A DNA stretch of 64,000 bases, from positions 25,443-89,442 of the forward strand of contig JAEZCJ010000120.1 of the NCBI GenBank assembly GCA_023433615.1. The letters are read 5' to 3'. A program made the translations under genes and the position numbers. The notes below the pieces were generated by a model. That model had not been told where the DNA came from. It did not search any database and was given only the letters and a program-made list of their open reading frames with translations. Shown in pieces: positions 18,149 to 26,715 of this stretch (positions are counted from its first letter, which is position 1; each line of letters starts with the position of its first letter). The stretch comes from Bacillota bacterium. GTDB lineage: Bacteria; Bacillota; Bacilli; Paenibacillales; Paenibacillaceae.

Positions 18149-19372
18149 ATGGGACATCCGAAGTACTACTTCCAGCACCTAAAGGCGCAATTGGGACCGC
18201 AGGCTTGGCATAATTTTCGAGTCGATGCAGCGGCATCGCTATTGTTCAGCTTATTCAACGCCGTATTCAATCAATTCTACATCCCGATGGCCATCCAGCA
18301 AGGCGCGAACAACATGCAAGTCGGCGTGCTCGCCGCAGCTCCTGCCATCGGGCTGCTCCTGTCGCCGTTGTGGGCGTCGTTCATCGAACGGAACGGACCG
18401 CGGCGCTACATGATCTATCCGAACTTGATCGGCCGAGCGCTCATCATCCTGCCGGCCTTCTTCGGCGTTCCGCTCGTCTATGTAGCCGTTGCGCTGCTCT
18501 TCCAGCTCATGATGGGGATGCAGGCGCCTGCCTACGCGTCGATGGTGACGCGCATGTATCCCCCGCAGCATCGCGGCAAGCTGATGGCCAACGTGCGCAT
18601 CGGCATGGTCGTGCTCATGATCCCGCTGGCGTATCTGGTCGGGTATTGGACGGATGCGGCAGGCCCCGGCGGACCGCTAGCCGCGGCCGCGGTCATGGGA
18701 GTCCTCTCGATCCTGGTCTTCACGCGGGTGAAGGAATCGGAGCCGCAGCCGACTGCCGCGGCCGTTCGGAAGCGAGGCAGCTTCCGCGAGCAGTGGAGTC
18801 TCGTGAAGCAGAACCGCGAGCTGGGAATCTTTCTGGCGGCAACGACGTTCACGGGTTTCTGCAATATTATGGCGGGACCGCTCTATCAGATCATCCAGGT
18901 CGAACGGCTCGAATTGTCGAACGTGGAGATCGGATATGCGCGTATGACGTATTTTGCATGCCTGCTGGTCGCGTACTTCGTAGTTGGCCGGGCGATCGAC
19001 CGCATCTCTGCGAAAAGCACGATCATCTACGGACTCCTCGCGTTCGCGGCGGTACCGACGTTATACGGGTTGTTCGGCAATTATCCGTCGGTTCTGATCG
19101 GCAGCGGCATCCAAGGAATCGGGGACGCGATCTGGGATATCGGCATCCTGGCTTATGTATTCCGCCTTGCCCCGGGCAGGGAGGCCGTCGTGTTCGGCCT
19201 GCATATGCTGCTGTTCGGCATCCGGGGGACGATCGGTCCGCTGCTCTCGACCGCGCTGGCCGGCTACGGGCTGCCGTTGTCGTGGCTGCTGCTCGGCGCG
19301 GCGCTGTTCGGCTGGATCGGCTGCGCGCTGTTCATCGCCATGGGCAGGCGGGGGCAGCGGCAGGCCGCATGA
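18149..19372 (+). CDS. MFS transporter
   Basis: Inner-membrane protein of 407 residues with about 12 predicted helices in two halves. RRYMIYPNLIGRA after the second or third helix and the long basic loop (RVKESEPQPTAAAVRKRGSF, about residue 195) between halves are typical of major facilitator proteins. The sequence does not show the substrate. GAAGGG lies upstream of the ATG, and a wobble-paired terminator follows at 19393. Its neighbours give no clue to its job. Confidence 0.83.
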   Translation: MGHPKYYFQHLKAQLGPQAWHNFRVDAAASLLFSLFNAVFNQFYIPMAIQQGANNMQVGVLAAAPAIGLLLSPLWASFIERNGPRRYMIYPNLIGRALIILPAFFGVPLVYVAVALLFQLMMGMQAPAYASMVTRMYPPQHRGKLMANVRIGMVVLMIPLAYLVGYWTDAAGPGGPLAAAAVMGVLSILVFTRVKESEPQPTAAAVRKRGSFREQWSLVKQNRELGIFLAATTFTGFCNIMAGPLYQIIQVERLELSNVEIGYARMTYFACLLVAYFVVGRAIDRISAKSTIIYGLLAFAAVPTLYGLFGNYPSVLIGSGIQGIGDAIWDIGILAYVFRLAPGREAVVFGLHMLLFGIRGTIGPLLSTALAGYGLPLSWLLLGAALFGWIGCALFIAMGRRGQRQAA

Positions 19373-19392
19373 GGACAAGGGAGTAAGGCAAG

Positions 19393-19428
19393 AAGGGCGG
19401 TGCCATCGTAGGCATCGCCCTTTCTTTT
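19393..19428 (+). terminator. Rho-independent terminator of the MFS gene
   Basis: AAGGGCGGTGCC (19393-19404) pairs with GGCATCGCCCTT (19411-19422) with one G-U pair, followed by a T-rich TTCTTTT. Confidence 0.75.
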
Positions 19429-19439
19429 CGCCATTAAAT

Positions 19440-20597
19440 CTAATTCGCTGCAGCAATGTCGCGCTTGTGGAAGAACGATTTGAGCGCATGGTAGACCTCG
19501 CCCTTCTCGCGGATGACGTAATAGAGAAACGTCGGGAACGAAATGTTCTTGTAGGCCGACATGAGCGTACTGGAGCGGTTGTACTGGTTCACCTCGCCGT
19601 AGCCGAACATGTTCGACCGCTTGAGCAGCTCGCCGATCAACTTCACGCAGCGCTCGTTATCGCTCGTCAAGTTGTCGCCGTCGGAGAAGTGGAACGGATA
19701 AATATTGTACATATTCGGCGGGAAGCGGGAGTCGATGACCTCAAGCGCCTTGAGGTAGGCGGAGGAGCAGATGGTGCCGCCGCTCTCGCCCCGATTGAAA
19801 AATTCGTCCTCGGTCACGACCTTGGCTTCCGTATGATGCGCGATGAACACGATCTCGACTTTCTCGTACTGCGCGCGCAAGAACCTCGTCATCCAGAAGA
19901 AGAAGCTGCGCGCCACGTATTTTTCGAACGAGCCCATCGAACCGGACGTATCCATCATGGCCAGAATGACCGCGCTCGAGCTCGGCTTGATGATCTCCTC
20001 CCATGTCTTGTAACGCAGATCGTCCGGGGAGATCCCGTGGATGCCTGGCGCGCCGACGGTGGCATTGCGCTTCAGGTTCTCCAGGATGGTGCGCTTCTTA
20101 TCGATGTTGGACATGATGCCTTTCTTGCGTATATCGTTGAAGCGGATTTCCTGCGTCTCGAGCATATCCTTATCCTTCGGCTTCAAGAACGGCAGCTCGA
20201 GCTCCGCGAACAGCATTGTCTCCAGCTCCTCCAGACTGATTTCCGCCTCGATGACGTCATCGCCGGGCTTATCGCCGGCACCCTCTCCCTTGCCGCCCTT
20301 CTGCGCGTTCGGATCGACGCCGAGCACGTCGCCGACTTGGCTGTCGCCGTCCCCTTGGCCGACATGCTTGCTCTTGTTGTGATTGTACACGAACCGGTAT
20401 TCGTCAAGACTGCGGATCGGCACCTTAATGATCTGCTTGCCGTCCGACATGACGATATTCTCCTCGGAGACGAGATCCGGCAAGTTCTGTTTGACGGCTT
20501 CGCGAACCTTCTGTTGGTGCCTGGCTTGGTCTTGGTAGCCCTTCCTGTGGAGCGACCAGTCTTCGCGGGATACGATGAATAACGGTTGACCTTCCAT
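19440..20597 (-). CDS. yhbH: Sporulation protein YhbH (DUF444)
   Basis: The 385-residue cytosolic protein belongs to the YeaH/YhbH family. The N-terminal ISREDWSLHRKGYQDQ-like segment (SREDWSLHRKGYQDQARHQ) and the C-terminal von Willebrand A-like part with MMDTSGSMGSFEKYVAR (a MIDAS-type DxSGS, about residue 225) and YPFHFSDGDN are diagnostic. A Gly/Asp-rich linker spans about 85-115. YhbH is linked to SpoVR and the PrkA kinase in sporulation and stress; here it stands alone. The ATG at 20597 has GGGAGG 10 bases upstream, whereas the GTG at 20609 lies inside that ribosome site. Confidence 0.92.
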   Translation of the reverse strand: MEGQPLFIVSREDWSLHRKGYQDQARHQQKVREAVKQNLPDLVSEENIVMSDGKQIIKVPIRSLDEYRFVYNHNKSKHVGQGDGDSQVGDVLGVDPNAQKGGKGEGAGDKPGDDVIEAEISLEELETMLFAELELPFLKPKDKDMLETQEIRFNDIRKKGIMSNIDKKRTILENLKRNATVGAPGIHGISPDDLRYKTWEEIIKPSSSAVILAMMDTSGSMGSFEKYVARSFFFWMTRFLRAQYEKVEIVFIAHHTEAKVVTEDEFFNRGESGGTICSSAYLKALEVIDSRFPPNMYNIYPFHFSDGDNLTSDNERCVKLIGELLKRSNMFGYGEVNQYNRSSTLMSAYKNISFPTFLYYVIREKGEVYHALKSFFHKRDIAAAN

Positions 20598-20770
20598 ATG
20601 AACGTGCACCTCCCACTGGTTAACTGCCGTTGTTATACAATATATTCAAGCCCGGGGCGGTTATGTGAGACAATATGCGCCCAAATCTAGCACTCGGGGA
20701 TCGATTTGCGGCTGCATGCACCCATTCAGTATAGTAAGAGCAGGGAATCGTGAAGAATGGAGGCAAGCAC

Positions 20771-21298
20771 ATGGCGAGAATCGTCGCATTTCCGCCGTCG
20801 ATCGATACGGGCTGCACGCGGCTCGTGCTCGGTTCGATGCCGGGCGAGGCTTCGCTGGAGGCGCAGCAGTATTACGCGCATCCGCGCAACAGCTTCTGGC
20901 CGATCGCGTACCGAGTGCTGAGCGAGGGGAAGCGAGTGCCGCCGGAGGCCTACGGGGAGAGGCTTCGCTTCTTGCTGGAGCATGGCGTCGCCTTGTGGGA
21001 CGTGCTGCGCGCCTGCGAGCGGGAAGGCAGCCTGGATTCGGCCATCCGGGAGCCGGAGGCGAATGACTTCGACATGCTGTTCCGGCACTACCCGGGGATC
21101 GACACGGTCTATTGCAACGGAGGCAAGGCGTACGAGCTGTTCGCGAAGCGAGTGCTGCCGACGCTTACGGCAAGCCGGCCGCCGGCCTGCGTGAAGCTGC
21201 CTTCCACAAGTCCCGCGCATGCGGTTCCGTTCGAACGCAAGGCCGAAGCGTGGCTTGCGCTGCGGACAGGTTGGATCGCAACGGCGGGCGATCCGTAG
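20771..21298 (+). CDS. DNA-deoxyinosine glycosylase (uracil-DNA glycosylase superfamily)
   Basis: The 175-residue protein has the fold and motifs of the UDG superfamily's small Mug-like/deoxyinosine glycosylase branch: LVLGSMPGEASLEAQQYYA with the catalytic-loop region, HPRNSFWPI, VALWDVL and the C-terminal LPSTSPAHA that contacts the minor groove. It should remove deaminated bases (hypoxanthine, perhaps uracil) from DNA. I chose the ATG at 20771 because GGAGG lies 8 bases upstream; the GTG at 20750 lacks one. It is a single gene between yhbH and a membrane protein. Confidence 0.85.
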   Translation: MARIVAFPPSIDTGCTRLVLGSMPGEASLEAQQYYAHPRNSFWPIAYRVLSEGKRVPPEAYGERLRFLLEHGVALWDVLRACEREGSLDSAIREPEANDFDMLFRHYPGIDTVYCNGGKAYELFAKRVLPTLTASRPPACVKLPSTSPAHAVPFERKAEAWLALRTGWIATAGDP

Positions 21299-21307
21299 CC
21301 GCATAGC

Positions 21308-21353
21308 AAAAAACGCCCCGATCCTTACGCTAGTCGCGCATGGGATCGAGACG
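21308..21353 (-). terminator. Terminator of the DUF4190-like gene
   Basis: On the minus strand CGTCTCGATCC pairs with GGATCGGGGCG through two U-G wobbles and is followed by TTTTTT. It sits just after the stop codon at 21395. Confidence 0.7.
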
Positions 21354-21394
21354 TCAGTCAGTTTGCCTGCCGACGTGGTGGACACGGCTCGCAG

Positions 21395-21877
21395 CTAGGC
21401 AGAAGCGCCTATCAGCAGTCCGATGACGAACAGTCCCAGGAAACCGACGAGCAGCAGCGCGTTCAAGACGACGCCGATGATGCCGAATACCTTCCGCCGG
21501 TTCTTCGCGACGAGTCCGATGATGCCGAGGATTAAGCCGACAAAGCTGATCCCGAGCGCACCGAGAACGGCGAGAACGCCGCCAATCATCGACGTGCCGA
21601 CCTCCATCGGGTCGATCGTATTCGGATCGATCGTCCCGTCGGGCGAGATATAGTCTCCCAGCGCGGCTACGGTCGCCGCGAAACCGATGATCATGACGAC
21701 GATGCTGACGATTCCGATCACGAAGGAAGCGATGCCGAGTCCGGATTGGCGTACGGGAGCGGCTGCCGGCTCCTCGCCGAATACGGGCGGATATGGCGTC
21801 ATCCCTTGCGGCTGCGAGCGGTAAGGCTGCCGGCCCTGTTGTTCTTCTTGCTGCGGAGGCTGATTGTGTTGATCCAT
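21395..21877 (-). CDS. DUF4190-like small membrane protein
   Basis: The 160-residue protein has a Gln/Pro-rich soluble N-terminus (about residues 1-42) and three hydrophobic segments (about 46-72, 97-122, 130-156) separated by a short acidic loop (SPDGTIDPNTIDPMEV). This resembles the DUF4190/DUF4064 type of Firmicute membrane proteins. The function is unknown. It is transcribed alone, with its own terminator. Confidence 0.65.
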   Translation of the reverse strand: MDQHNQPPQQEEQQGRQPYRSQPQGMTPYPPVFGEEPAAAPVRQSGLGIASFVIGIVSIVVMIIGFAATVAALGDYISPDGTIDPNTIDPMEVGTSMIGGVLAVLGALGISFVGLILGIIGLVAKNRRKVFGIIGVVLNALLLVGFLGLFVIGLLIGASA

Positions 21878-21937
21878 GAATGTACGTTACCCCTTTACCT
21901 TTTTTGTCAATTATAACCGAATGGGAGGGATGAGGAA

Positions 21938-22321
21938 ATGATGAGTTCGAATCGACAAGCGGCTTACGGCGCGGTCTATGCCGCCTTGGCCGTTGCTTTC
22001 GGCGCTTTCGGCGCCCATACGCTAGAAGACTTGATCCCGGCAGACAGCCTGGCTGTATTCGAGACAGCCGCGCGCTATCAGATGTATCATGCGCTGGCAC
22101 TTCTCGTGATCGGGCTTGCGGCAGGCCAGATGGAGCATGCGGCCAAGGCTTGGCGCTGGGCGGGACGGCTGATCCACGCCGGCATTTGGATTTTCTCGGG
22201 CAGCCTGTACGCGCTTAGCCTATCCGGCATCAAGGTGCTTGGCGCGATCACGCCGATCGGCGGCGTCGCCTTCATCGCGGGCTGGCTCTGCGTGGTCGTC
22301 GCGCTGATGCGCAAAAAGTAG
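21938..22321 (+). CDS. DUF423 family membrane protein (YwdK-like)
   Basis: The 127-residue protein has four predicted membrane helices and the DUF423 signature: AFGAFGAHTLEDLI near residue 23, TAARYQMYHALALL near 45, and GSLYALSLSG then ITPIGGVAFIAGW near 88-110. GGGAGGGATGAGG precedes the start. The family is conserved but of unknown role. Confidence 0.87.
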   Translation: MMSSNRQAAYGAVYAALAVAFGAFGAHTLEDLIPADSLAVFETAARYQMYHALALLVIGLAAGQMEHAAKAWRWAGRLIHAGIWIFSGSLYALSLSGIKVLGAITPIGGVAFIAGWLCVVVALMRKK

Positions 22322-22392
22322 GGGCGGCAGTCCGATTCTGTCGAAATACTTAACCCCGTTAAAAAAAGAATGCCCTTCTGTTAATATTTCGA

Positions 22393-22398
22393 TATAAT
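22393..22398 (+). promoter_or_regulatory. Probable -10 box for the GGDEF-EAL gene
   Basis: Consensus TATAAT in an AT-rich stretch 105 bases before the gene. No good -35 box is seen at the usual spacing, so this is tentative. Confidence 0.35.
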
Positions 22399-22503
22399 GA
22401 AGTCAGTCAGGAAAATGGATCCATCCATATATAGACATGCATGTTCGAATGGGCCGCTTATCGGACTTTCCGAACAACTTCGTTATAGGAAGGATGTTCG
22501 CGC

Positions 22504-24414
22504 TTGTTGATACAAGAGGCAGCTGATTCCGTGAAACAGCAGCAATTCGCGTTTCCTTCCGCAGGCAGGCGATGGTTCATTTCGCTCGCTGTCTGCTTCA
22601 TTGCGCTACTCGGGGTCGGCGCGGCCCACTTCTTCGTTCCGAAGGGAACGTGGAGCAGCCTGTTGACCACAGGCGCGGGAGCAGCCCTGCTTCTGTCCGC
22701 CTTCTGTCTGTTGTTCGGCTTGAACCGTGCCTTGGCCGTTCGAAGCCGGCACGGCACCTTGCTGACGGAAGCGGCGGACTCGGTGTTCCGGCATAGTCCC
22801 TTCTCCATGGCCGTTCTGGATGAGTCGGGGCGGTTCCGCGAGGTGAACGACGGGACCGTGCACTTGCTCGGCTATGAGAAGAGCGAGCTGCTGGGCCAAT
22901 TGTTCCTGCCGGTGATCGAGACGGATAATCGGCTCGAGACCGCGGAAAGGTTCGAGGCCGCCCTGCAGGGCGACGTGCAGCAATTTTCGCTCATGATGAA
23001 GCACAAATCCGGCATTCCCCTCGACGTGCAGGTGACGCTGACGCCGTATGCCTCGGCATTCGGCGCTCGGGGCGTCGTGCTGTTCAGCCAGGATATGAGC
23101 GACCGCAGGCGGAGCAGCGAGCGGATTCGGTATATGGCTTATTATGACGATATGACCGGCCTTCCTAACCGAAGATTGTACATGATGCAATTGACGGAAA
23201 CCTTGTCGCGTCCGCGAACGGCCGATCGGCGCGCAGCGGTTCTCTATTTGGATCTGGATCGCTTCAAGCTCGTGAACGATTCGTTCGGCCGCGACTTCGG
23301 CGACATGCTGCTGCTCCAAGTGGCGGAACGGCTTACGCGTGACTTGGACGAGCACGACGTCGCTGCAAGGATGGAAGGCGACGAATTCGCGATCCTGTAC
23401 GTGAGCGTAGCTACGGACGAAGAAGCGCTCGAGCGCGCGCGCAAGCTGCTGGCGCTCCTGGAGGAGCCGTTCGAGCTGCAGGGACATCCGTTCCATATGA
23501 GCGCATCGATCGGCATCGCGACGAACGGGGACGGGGCAACCGATCCGAACGTCGTGGTGAAGAAGGCGGACATCGCGCTCGGCACGGTCAAAGATAACGG
23601 TCGTAACGACTGCCTGCTCTACACGGGCGAACTGGACAACTCCTCGCTCGAGAAGCTCACGATGCAGCACGAGATGCGCAGGGCATTGGCGCAAGGCGAA
23701 TTCATTCTCTATTATCAGCCGCAGTACCGGATCGAGACGGGCGAAGTCGTCGGACTCGAGGCGTTAGTGCGCTGGCAGCATCCGGAACGGGGGATGATCC
23801 CGCCGGGCATGTTCATCTCCATCGCCGAGGAGAGCGGATTGATCGTTCAATTGGGCGATTGGGTACTCGCCGAGGCATGCAGGCAGAATAAGGAATGGCA
23901 GGAGCAAGGGCTGCCGCCTGTGCCCGTGTCGGTCAATCTCTCGATTAGGCAGTTCCTGCAGCAGAACCTGACGGACAAGGTCGCTTCCGTGCTGGAGGAG
24001 ACCGGTCTTGCGCCGCAATACTTGGATTTGGAGATTACCGAATCGATGACGATGGACGTGCAGTATGCGTCTGCCCAATTGATCGAACTGTCCAAGCTTG
24101 GCGTCGGGATCAGCGTCGATGATTTCGGCACGGGATACAGTTCCTTTCACTATCTGAAGAACTTCCCGATCAATCGCTTGAAGATCGATCGATCATTCGT
24201 GCGCGACATTCAGCAGGACCCGAATGATGCGGCGATCGTAGCCGCGATCATCGCGATGGCGCATAACATGAATTTGCAAGTCATTGCTGAGGGCGTGGAG
24301 ACAGAGGAGCAGCTGTTCTTCCTGAGGAAGCACCGCTGCGACGAGATGCAGGGCTATTACCGCAGCCCGCCTGTGCCTTCGCCTCAGATCGCGGGATTGC
24401 TGCGCCCATCATAA
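22504..24414 (+). CDS. PAS-GGDEF-EAL cyclic-di-GMP protein
   Basis: The 636-residue protein has two N-terminal membrane helices (about 23-44 and 53-76), a PAS domain (about 90-205), a GGDEF domain (about 210-375) and an EAL domain (about 385-630). The cyclase motif reads EGDEF, one residue off consensus. The EAL domain keeps LEALVRW, the Asn in SVNLSIRQF, LEITES, DDFGTGYSS and LKIDRSFV, so phosphodiesterase activity is likely. Translation seems to start at a TTG (22504), with AGGAAGGA upstream; a GTG at 22531 is the alternative. A strong hairpin follows. Confidence 0.88.
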   Translation: MLIQEAADSVKQQQFAFPSAGRRWFISLAVCFIALLGVGAAHFFVPKGTWSSLLTTGAGAALLLSAFCLLFGLNRALAVRSRHGTLLTEAADSVFRHSPFSMAVLDESGRFREVNDGTVHLLGYEKSELLGQLFLPVIETDNRLETAERFEAALQGDVQQFSLMMKHKSGIPLDVQVTLTPYASAFGARGVVLFSQDMSDRRRSSERIRYMAYYDDMTGLPNRRLYMMQLTETLSRPRTADRRAAVLYLDLDRFKLVNDSFGRDFGDMLLLQVAERLTRDLDEHDVAARMEGDEFAILYVSVATDEEALERARKLLALLEEPFELQGHPFHMSASIGIATNGDGATDPNVVVKKADIALGTVKDNGRNDCLLYTGELDNSSLEKLTMQHEMRRALAQGEFILYYQPQYRIETGEVVGLEALVRWQHPERGMIPPGMFISIAEESGLIVQLGDWVLAEACRQNKEWQEQGLPPVPVSVNLSIRQFLQQNLTDKVASVLEETGLAPQYLDLEITESMTMDVQYASAQLIELSKLGVGISVDDFGTGYSSFHYLKNFPINRLKIDRSFVRDIQQDPNDAAIVAAIIAMAHNMNLQVIAEGVETEEQLFFLRKHRCDEMQGYYRSPPVPSPQIAGLLRPS

Positions 24415-24424
24415 GAAGGACAAG

Positions 24425-24466
24425 AACGGCCGAATCGGCTGCCAAGGGCAGGGCGATTCGGCCGTT
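24425..24466. terminator. Bidirectional hairpin terminator
   Basis: AACGGCCGAATCG (24425-24437) and CGATTCGGCCGTT (24454-24466) form a 13-bp perfect stem between convergent genes. Confidence 0.7.
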
Positions 24467-24472
24467 GTGACG

Positions 24473-25024
24473 TTACTCGTGAAAATCATCGATCTCGTTC
24501 AAGCTGAACGTGTAGACTTGTTTCTCGTCGACGTGATACACCGTAATGGTATGCTTCGATTCGTCGAAGCTGAGGATGCGGCAGGGCACGCTCAGCTTCA
24601 CGCCGCGTCCTTTGTTGACTTCGAGCCGGATCAGCTTGTTGCCCGCGATATATTTCCGAATTCGATTGGTTGCGTCATCCTGATCGTTCGGCTTGGCTGC
24701 GGCTTGCGCTTTTTTCGTATCCGACTTCGCGTCGACCTTTGTTTCTCCTTTTGTCTCCGCCTTCGCCTCCGACTTCGTCTCTGCCTTCGTCTGCAGCTTC
24801 TGCGGGATATGGATCGGCTTATGCGACGACGGATCCGCCATAGCCTGCTGAATCAATCTGCCCATCTGTTGGCCGGCATGGATCCGGTAATCTGCGATGC
24901 TCGTATCGCCCAATAGGCGAAGGAGCAATTCAAGAGCTTTGGCATTCGATTCGCTGTCGATCAGCAAATCTACGTTGAACAGGTAACTTTTCTTGCCTGC
25001 AGCTCCTTCGGATGATTTCATCAT
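24473..25024 (-). CDS. Hypothetical protein with Lys/Glu/Thr repeat linker
   Basis: The 183-residue protein is not recognised. It has an alpha/beta N-terminus (residues 1-65), a highly charged linker of degenerate four-residue units (AETK, SEAK, GETK, VDAK, SDTK; about 80-108), and a compact C-terminal beta domain (about 120-183). It has no signal peptide. The ribosome site is GGAG, with two adjacent ATG codons (25024 and 25021). It stands alone between terminators. Confidence 0.6.
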   Translation of the reverse strand: MMKSSEGAAGKKSYLFNVDLLIDSESNAKALELLLRLLGDTSIADYRIHAGQQMGRLIQQAMADPSSHKPIHIPQKLQTKAETKSEAKAETKGETKVDAKSDTKKAQAAAKPNDQDDATNRIRKYIAGNKLIRLEVNKGRGVKLSVPCRILSFDESKHTITVYHVDEKQVYTFSLNEIDDFHE

Positions 25025-25213
25025 TCACTCCGTCCCTTACACTTTTTTTATAACCCAATATAGCATTTCTGCCCTGACAAGCATAGTCCCCAAGGCCTAC
25101 TAAATTCATCCGTAAACGCTCAGGCAGATGCCTTGCCGCCTTGTGCAGCGCCTGCATATGCTGAATGAGAAAGGCATAGGCTGGCAAGCAAGCCCATGGA
25201 AGGTGGTATGGCG

Positions 25214-25516
25214 ATGATTCGCATGGTTCCGTATGCGCTGGGAGACAGCACGGTGATCGGCGTCGAGGTGAAGCTGCCGCTGACCACGCTGCTCGCAATA
25301 TCGACTAACAAAGGCTACATTATGTGCGGAGCGCTGGATGTGGCGCTGTTGAACGACAAGCTCAAGGATCGGGGGATCATTGCCGGCCGAGCGGTAGGCG
25401 TCCGATCGTTGGAGCAATTGCTCGAAGCGCCGCTCGAATCCGTGACGCATGCGGCGGAGGCGATCGGCATACATCCCGGCATGAAGGGCATCGACGCGCT
25501 GAAGCTCATGGTGTGA
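25214..25516 (+). CDS. yunC: DUF1805 protein, YunC family
   Basis: The 100-residue protein closely matches Bacillus YunC: VEVKLP near residue 17, then GYIMCGALDVALLNDKLKD (about 35-53) and RGIIAGRAVGVRSLEQLL. The function is unknown. The ATG at 25214 fits both the family N-terminus and the spacing from GGTGGT; upstream ATGs at 25196 and 25208 are too near or before that site. A YunD-like phosphoesterase, usually a neighbour of YunC in Bacillus, lies 15 kb away here. Confidence 0.85.
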   Translation: MIRMVPYALGDSTVIGVEVKLPLTTLLAISTNKGYIMCGALDVALLNDKLKDRGIIAGRAVGVRSLEQLLEAPLESVTHAAEAIGIHPGMKGIDALKLMV

Positions 25517-25542
25517 AGCGGCCGTCGGTTATCCTCCCAACA

Positions 25543-25601
25543 AGAGGCCTCCTGGATGCCAGCGTCGTTCATGCACGCGCGCTGGCCGCCCAGGAGGCTT
25601 C
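25543..25601. terminator. Long branched hairpin between convergent genes
   Basis: AGAGGCCTCCTGG (25543-25555) pairs with CCAGGAGGCTTCT (25589-25601), and an inner stem GCCAGCG/CGCTGGC extends it. It probably terminates yunC and mtnA from both sides. Confidence 0.65.
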
Positions 25602-25625
25602 TCTACCTTCGGCTGAACTATGCGA

Positions 25626-26699
25626 TTATGCGGTCGGGATCGATTCGAACAGTTTCTTCAGATTCGCTTCGAACGGTGCGCGAACGATTCCCTTCTCGGT
25701 AATGATTGCATCTACGTATTCATGCGGCGTAACGTCGAATGCCGGATTGAACACCTTCACGCCTTGCGGCGCGGTTCGCTTGCCGAAGCCTTCCGTAATC
25801 TCTTCCGGCAACCGTTCTTCGATCGGGATACCGGCCCCGGTCGGCGTCTCGAGATCGATGGTCGACATCGGACAAGCCACGTAGAACGGGATGCCGTGCG
25901 CCTTGGCGAGAACCGCTACGCTGTAAGTACCGATTTTGTTGGCGACATCGCCGTTGGCCGCGACGCGGTCCGTGCCGACGATGACGGCGTTCACCCATCC
26001 CTTGGACATGACCATGCCGGCCATATTGTCGCAGATGAGCGTGACATCGACGCCGGCTTGATGCAGCTCGAATGCGGTCAGCCGAGCCCCTTGCAATACG
26101 GGGCGCGTCTCGTTGGCGAACACCTTCAAGCTAATGCCGCGCTCTTGCGCCAGGTAGAACGGAGCAAGTGCGGTGCCGTACTTCGAGGTGGCCAGTCCGC
26201 CCGCGTTGCAGTGCGTCAAGACGCCCATGCCATCTTGGAAAAGCGTCAGCGCGTGCTCCCCGATCAGCCGATTCGTCTCTTCGTCCTCGCTGTGGATCGC
26301 GATCGCTTCCGTCGTCAGCGCTTCCTGGCATTGCGCGGCAGCGAGACCGCTCGCGCTAAGCGTCGCTGCACGTGCTTTCATGCGGTCGAGCGCCCAGAAC
26401 AGGTTGACGGCGGTCGGACGCGATGTAGCCAAATATTCGGCATGCCGAATGACCGTGGCGAGCCAGTCCGCTGCGCTGCCCGCAGCGGCAGAGCGGGCAC
26501 CCAGCACGACGCCGTATGCAGCGGCAATGCCGATCGCCGGCGCGCCGCGCACCTTCAGGTGCCGGATCGCCTCCCAGATGTCTTCGGAGCTCGTAAGCTC
26601 GAGATACAGGATCTGCTCGGGCAGCAGACGCTGGTCGAGCAGATCAACGTGTTCGCCGGTCCAGATGACCGGCTGCAGAGCGTGTTCGGTAGATGTCAT
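25626..26699 (-). CDS. mtnA: S-methyl-5-thioribose-1-phosphate isomerase
   Basis: The 357-residue protein is full length for MtnA, which converts methylthioribose-1-phosphate to methylthioribulose-1-phosphate in methionine salvage. The catalytic Cys is in LTHCNAGGLATSKYGT (about residue 161) and the catalytic Asp in VGTDRVAANGDVANKIGTY (about 241). It also keeps VRGAPAIGIAAAYG near residue 50. Its gene follows mtnK by 16 bases in one operon. The closing terminator is at 25543. Confidence 0.95.
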   Translation of the reverse strand: MTSTEHALQPVIWTGEHVDLLDQRLLPEQILYLELTSSEDIWEAIRHLKVRGAPAIGIAAAYGVVLGARSAAAGSAADWLATVIRHAEYLATSRPTAVNLFWALDRMKARAATLSASGLAAAQCQEALTTEAIAIHSEDEETNRLIGEHALTLFQDGMGVLTHCNAGGLATSKYGTALAPFYLAQERGISLKVFANETRPVLQGARLTAFELHQAGVDVTLICDNMAGMVMSKGWVNAVIVGTDRVAANGDVANKIGTYSVAVLAKAHGIPFYVACPMSTIDLETPTGAGIPIEERLPEEITEGFGKRTAPQGVKVFNPAFDVTPHEYVDAIITEKGIVRAPFEANLKKLFESIPTA

Positions 26700-26715
26700 G
26701 AGGCAGGTTTCCTTT

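Noticed and set aside
19155..20582. Plus-strand open frame of 475 codons
   Set aside because: It overlaps the MFS gene end, its terminator and the whole of yhbH in antisense, and matches no family.
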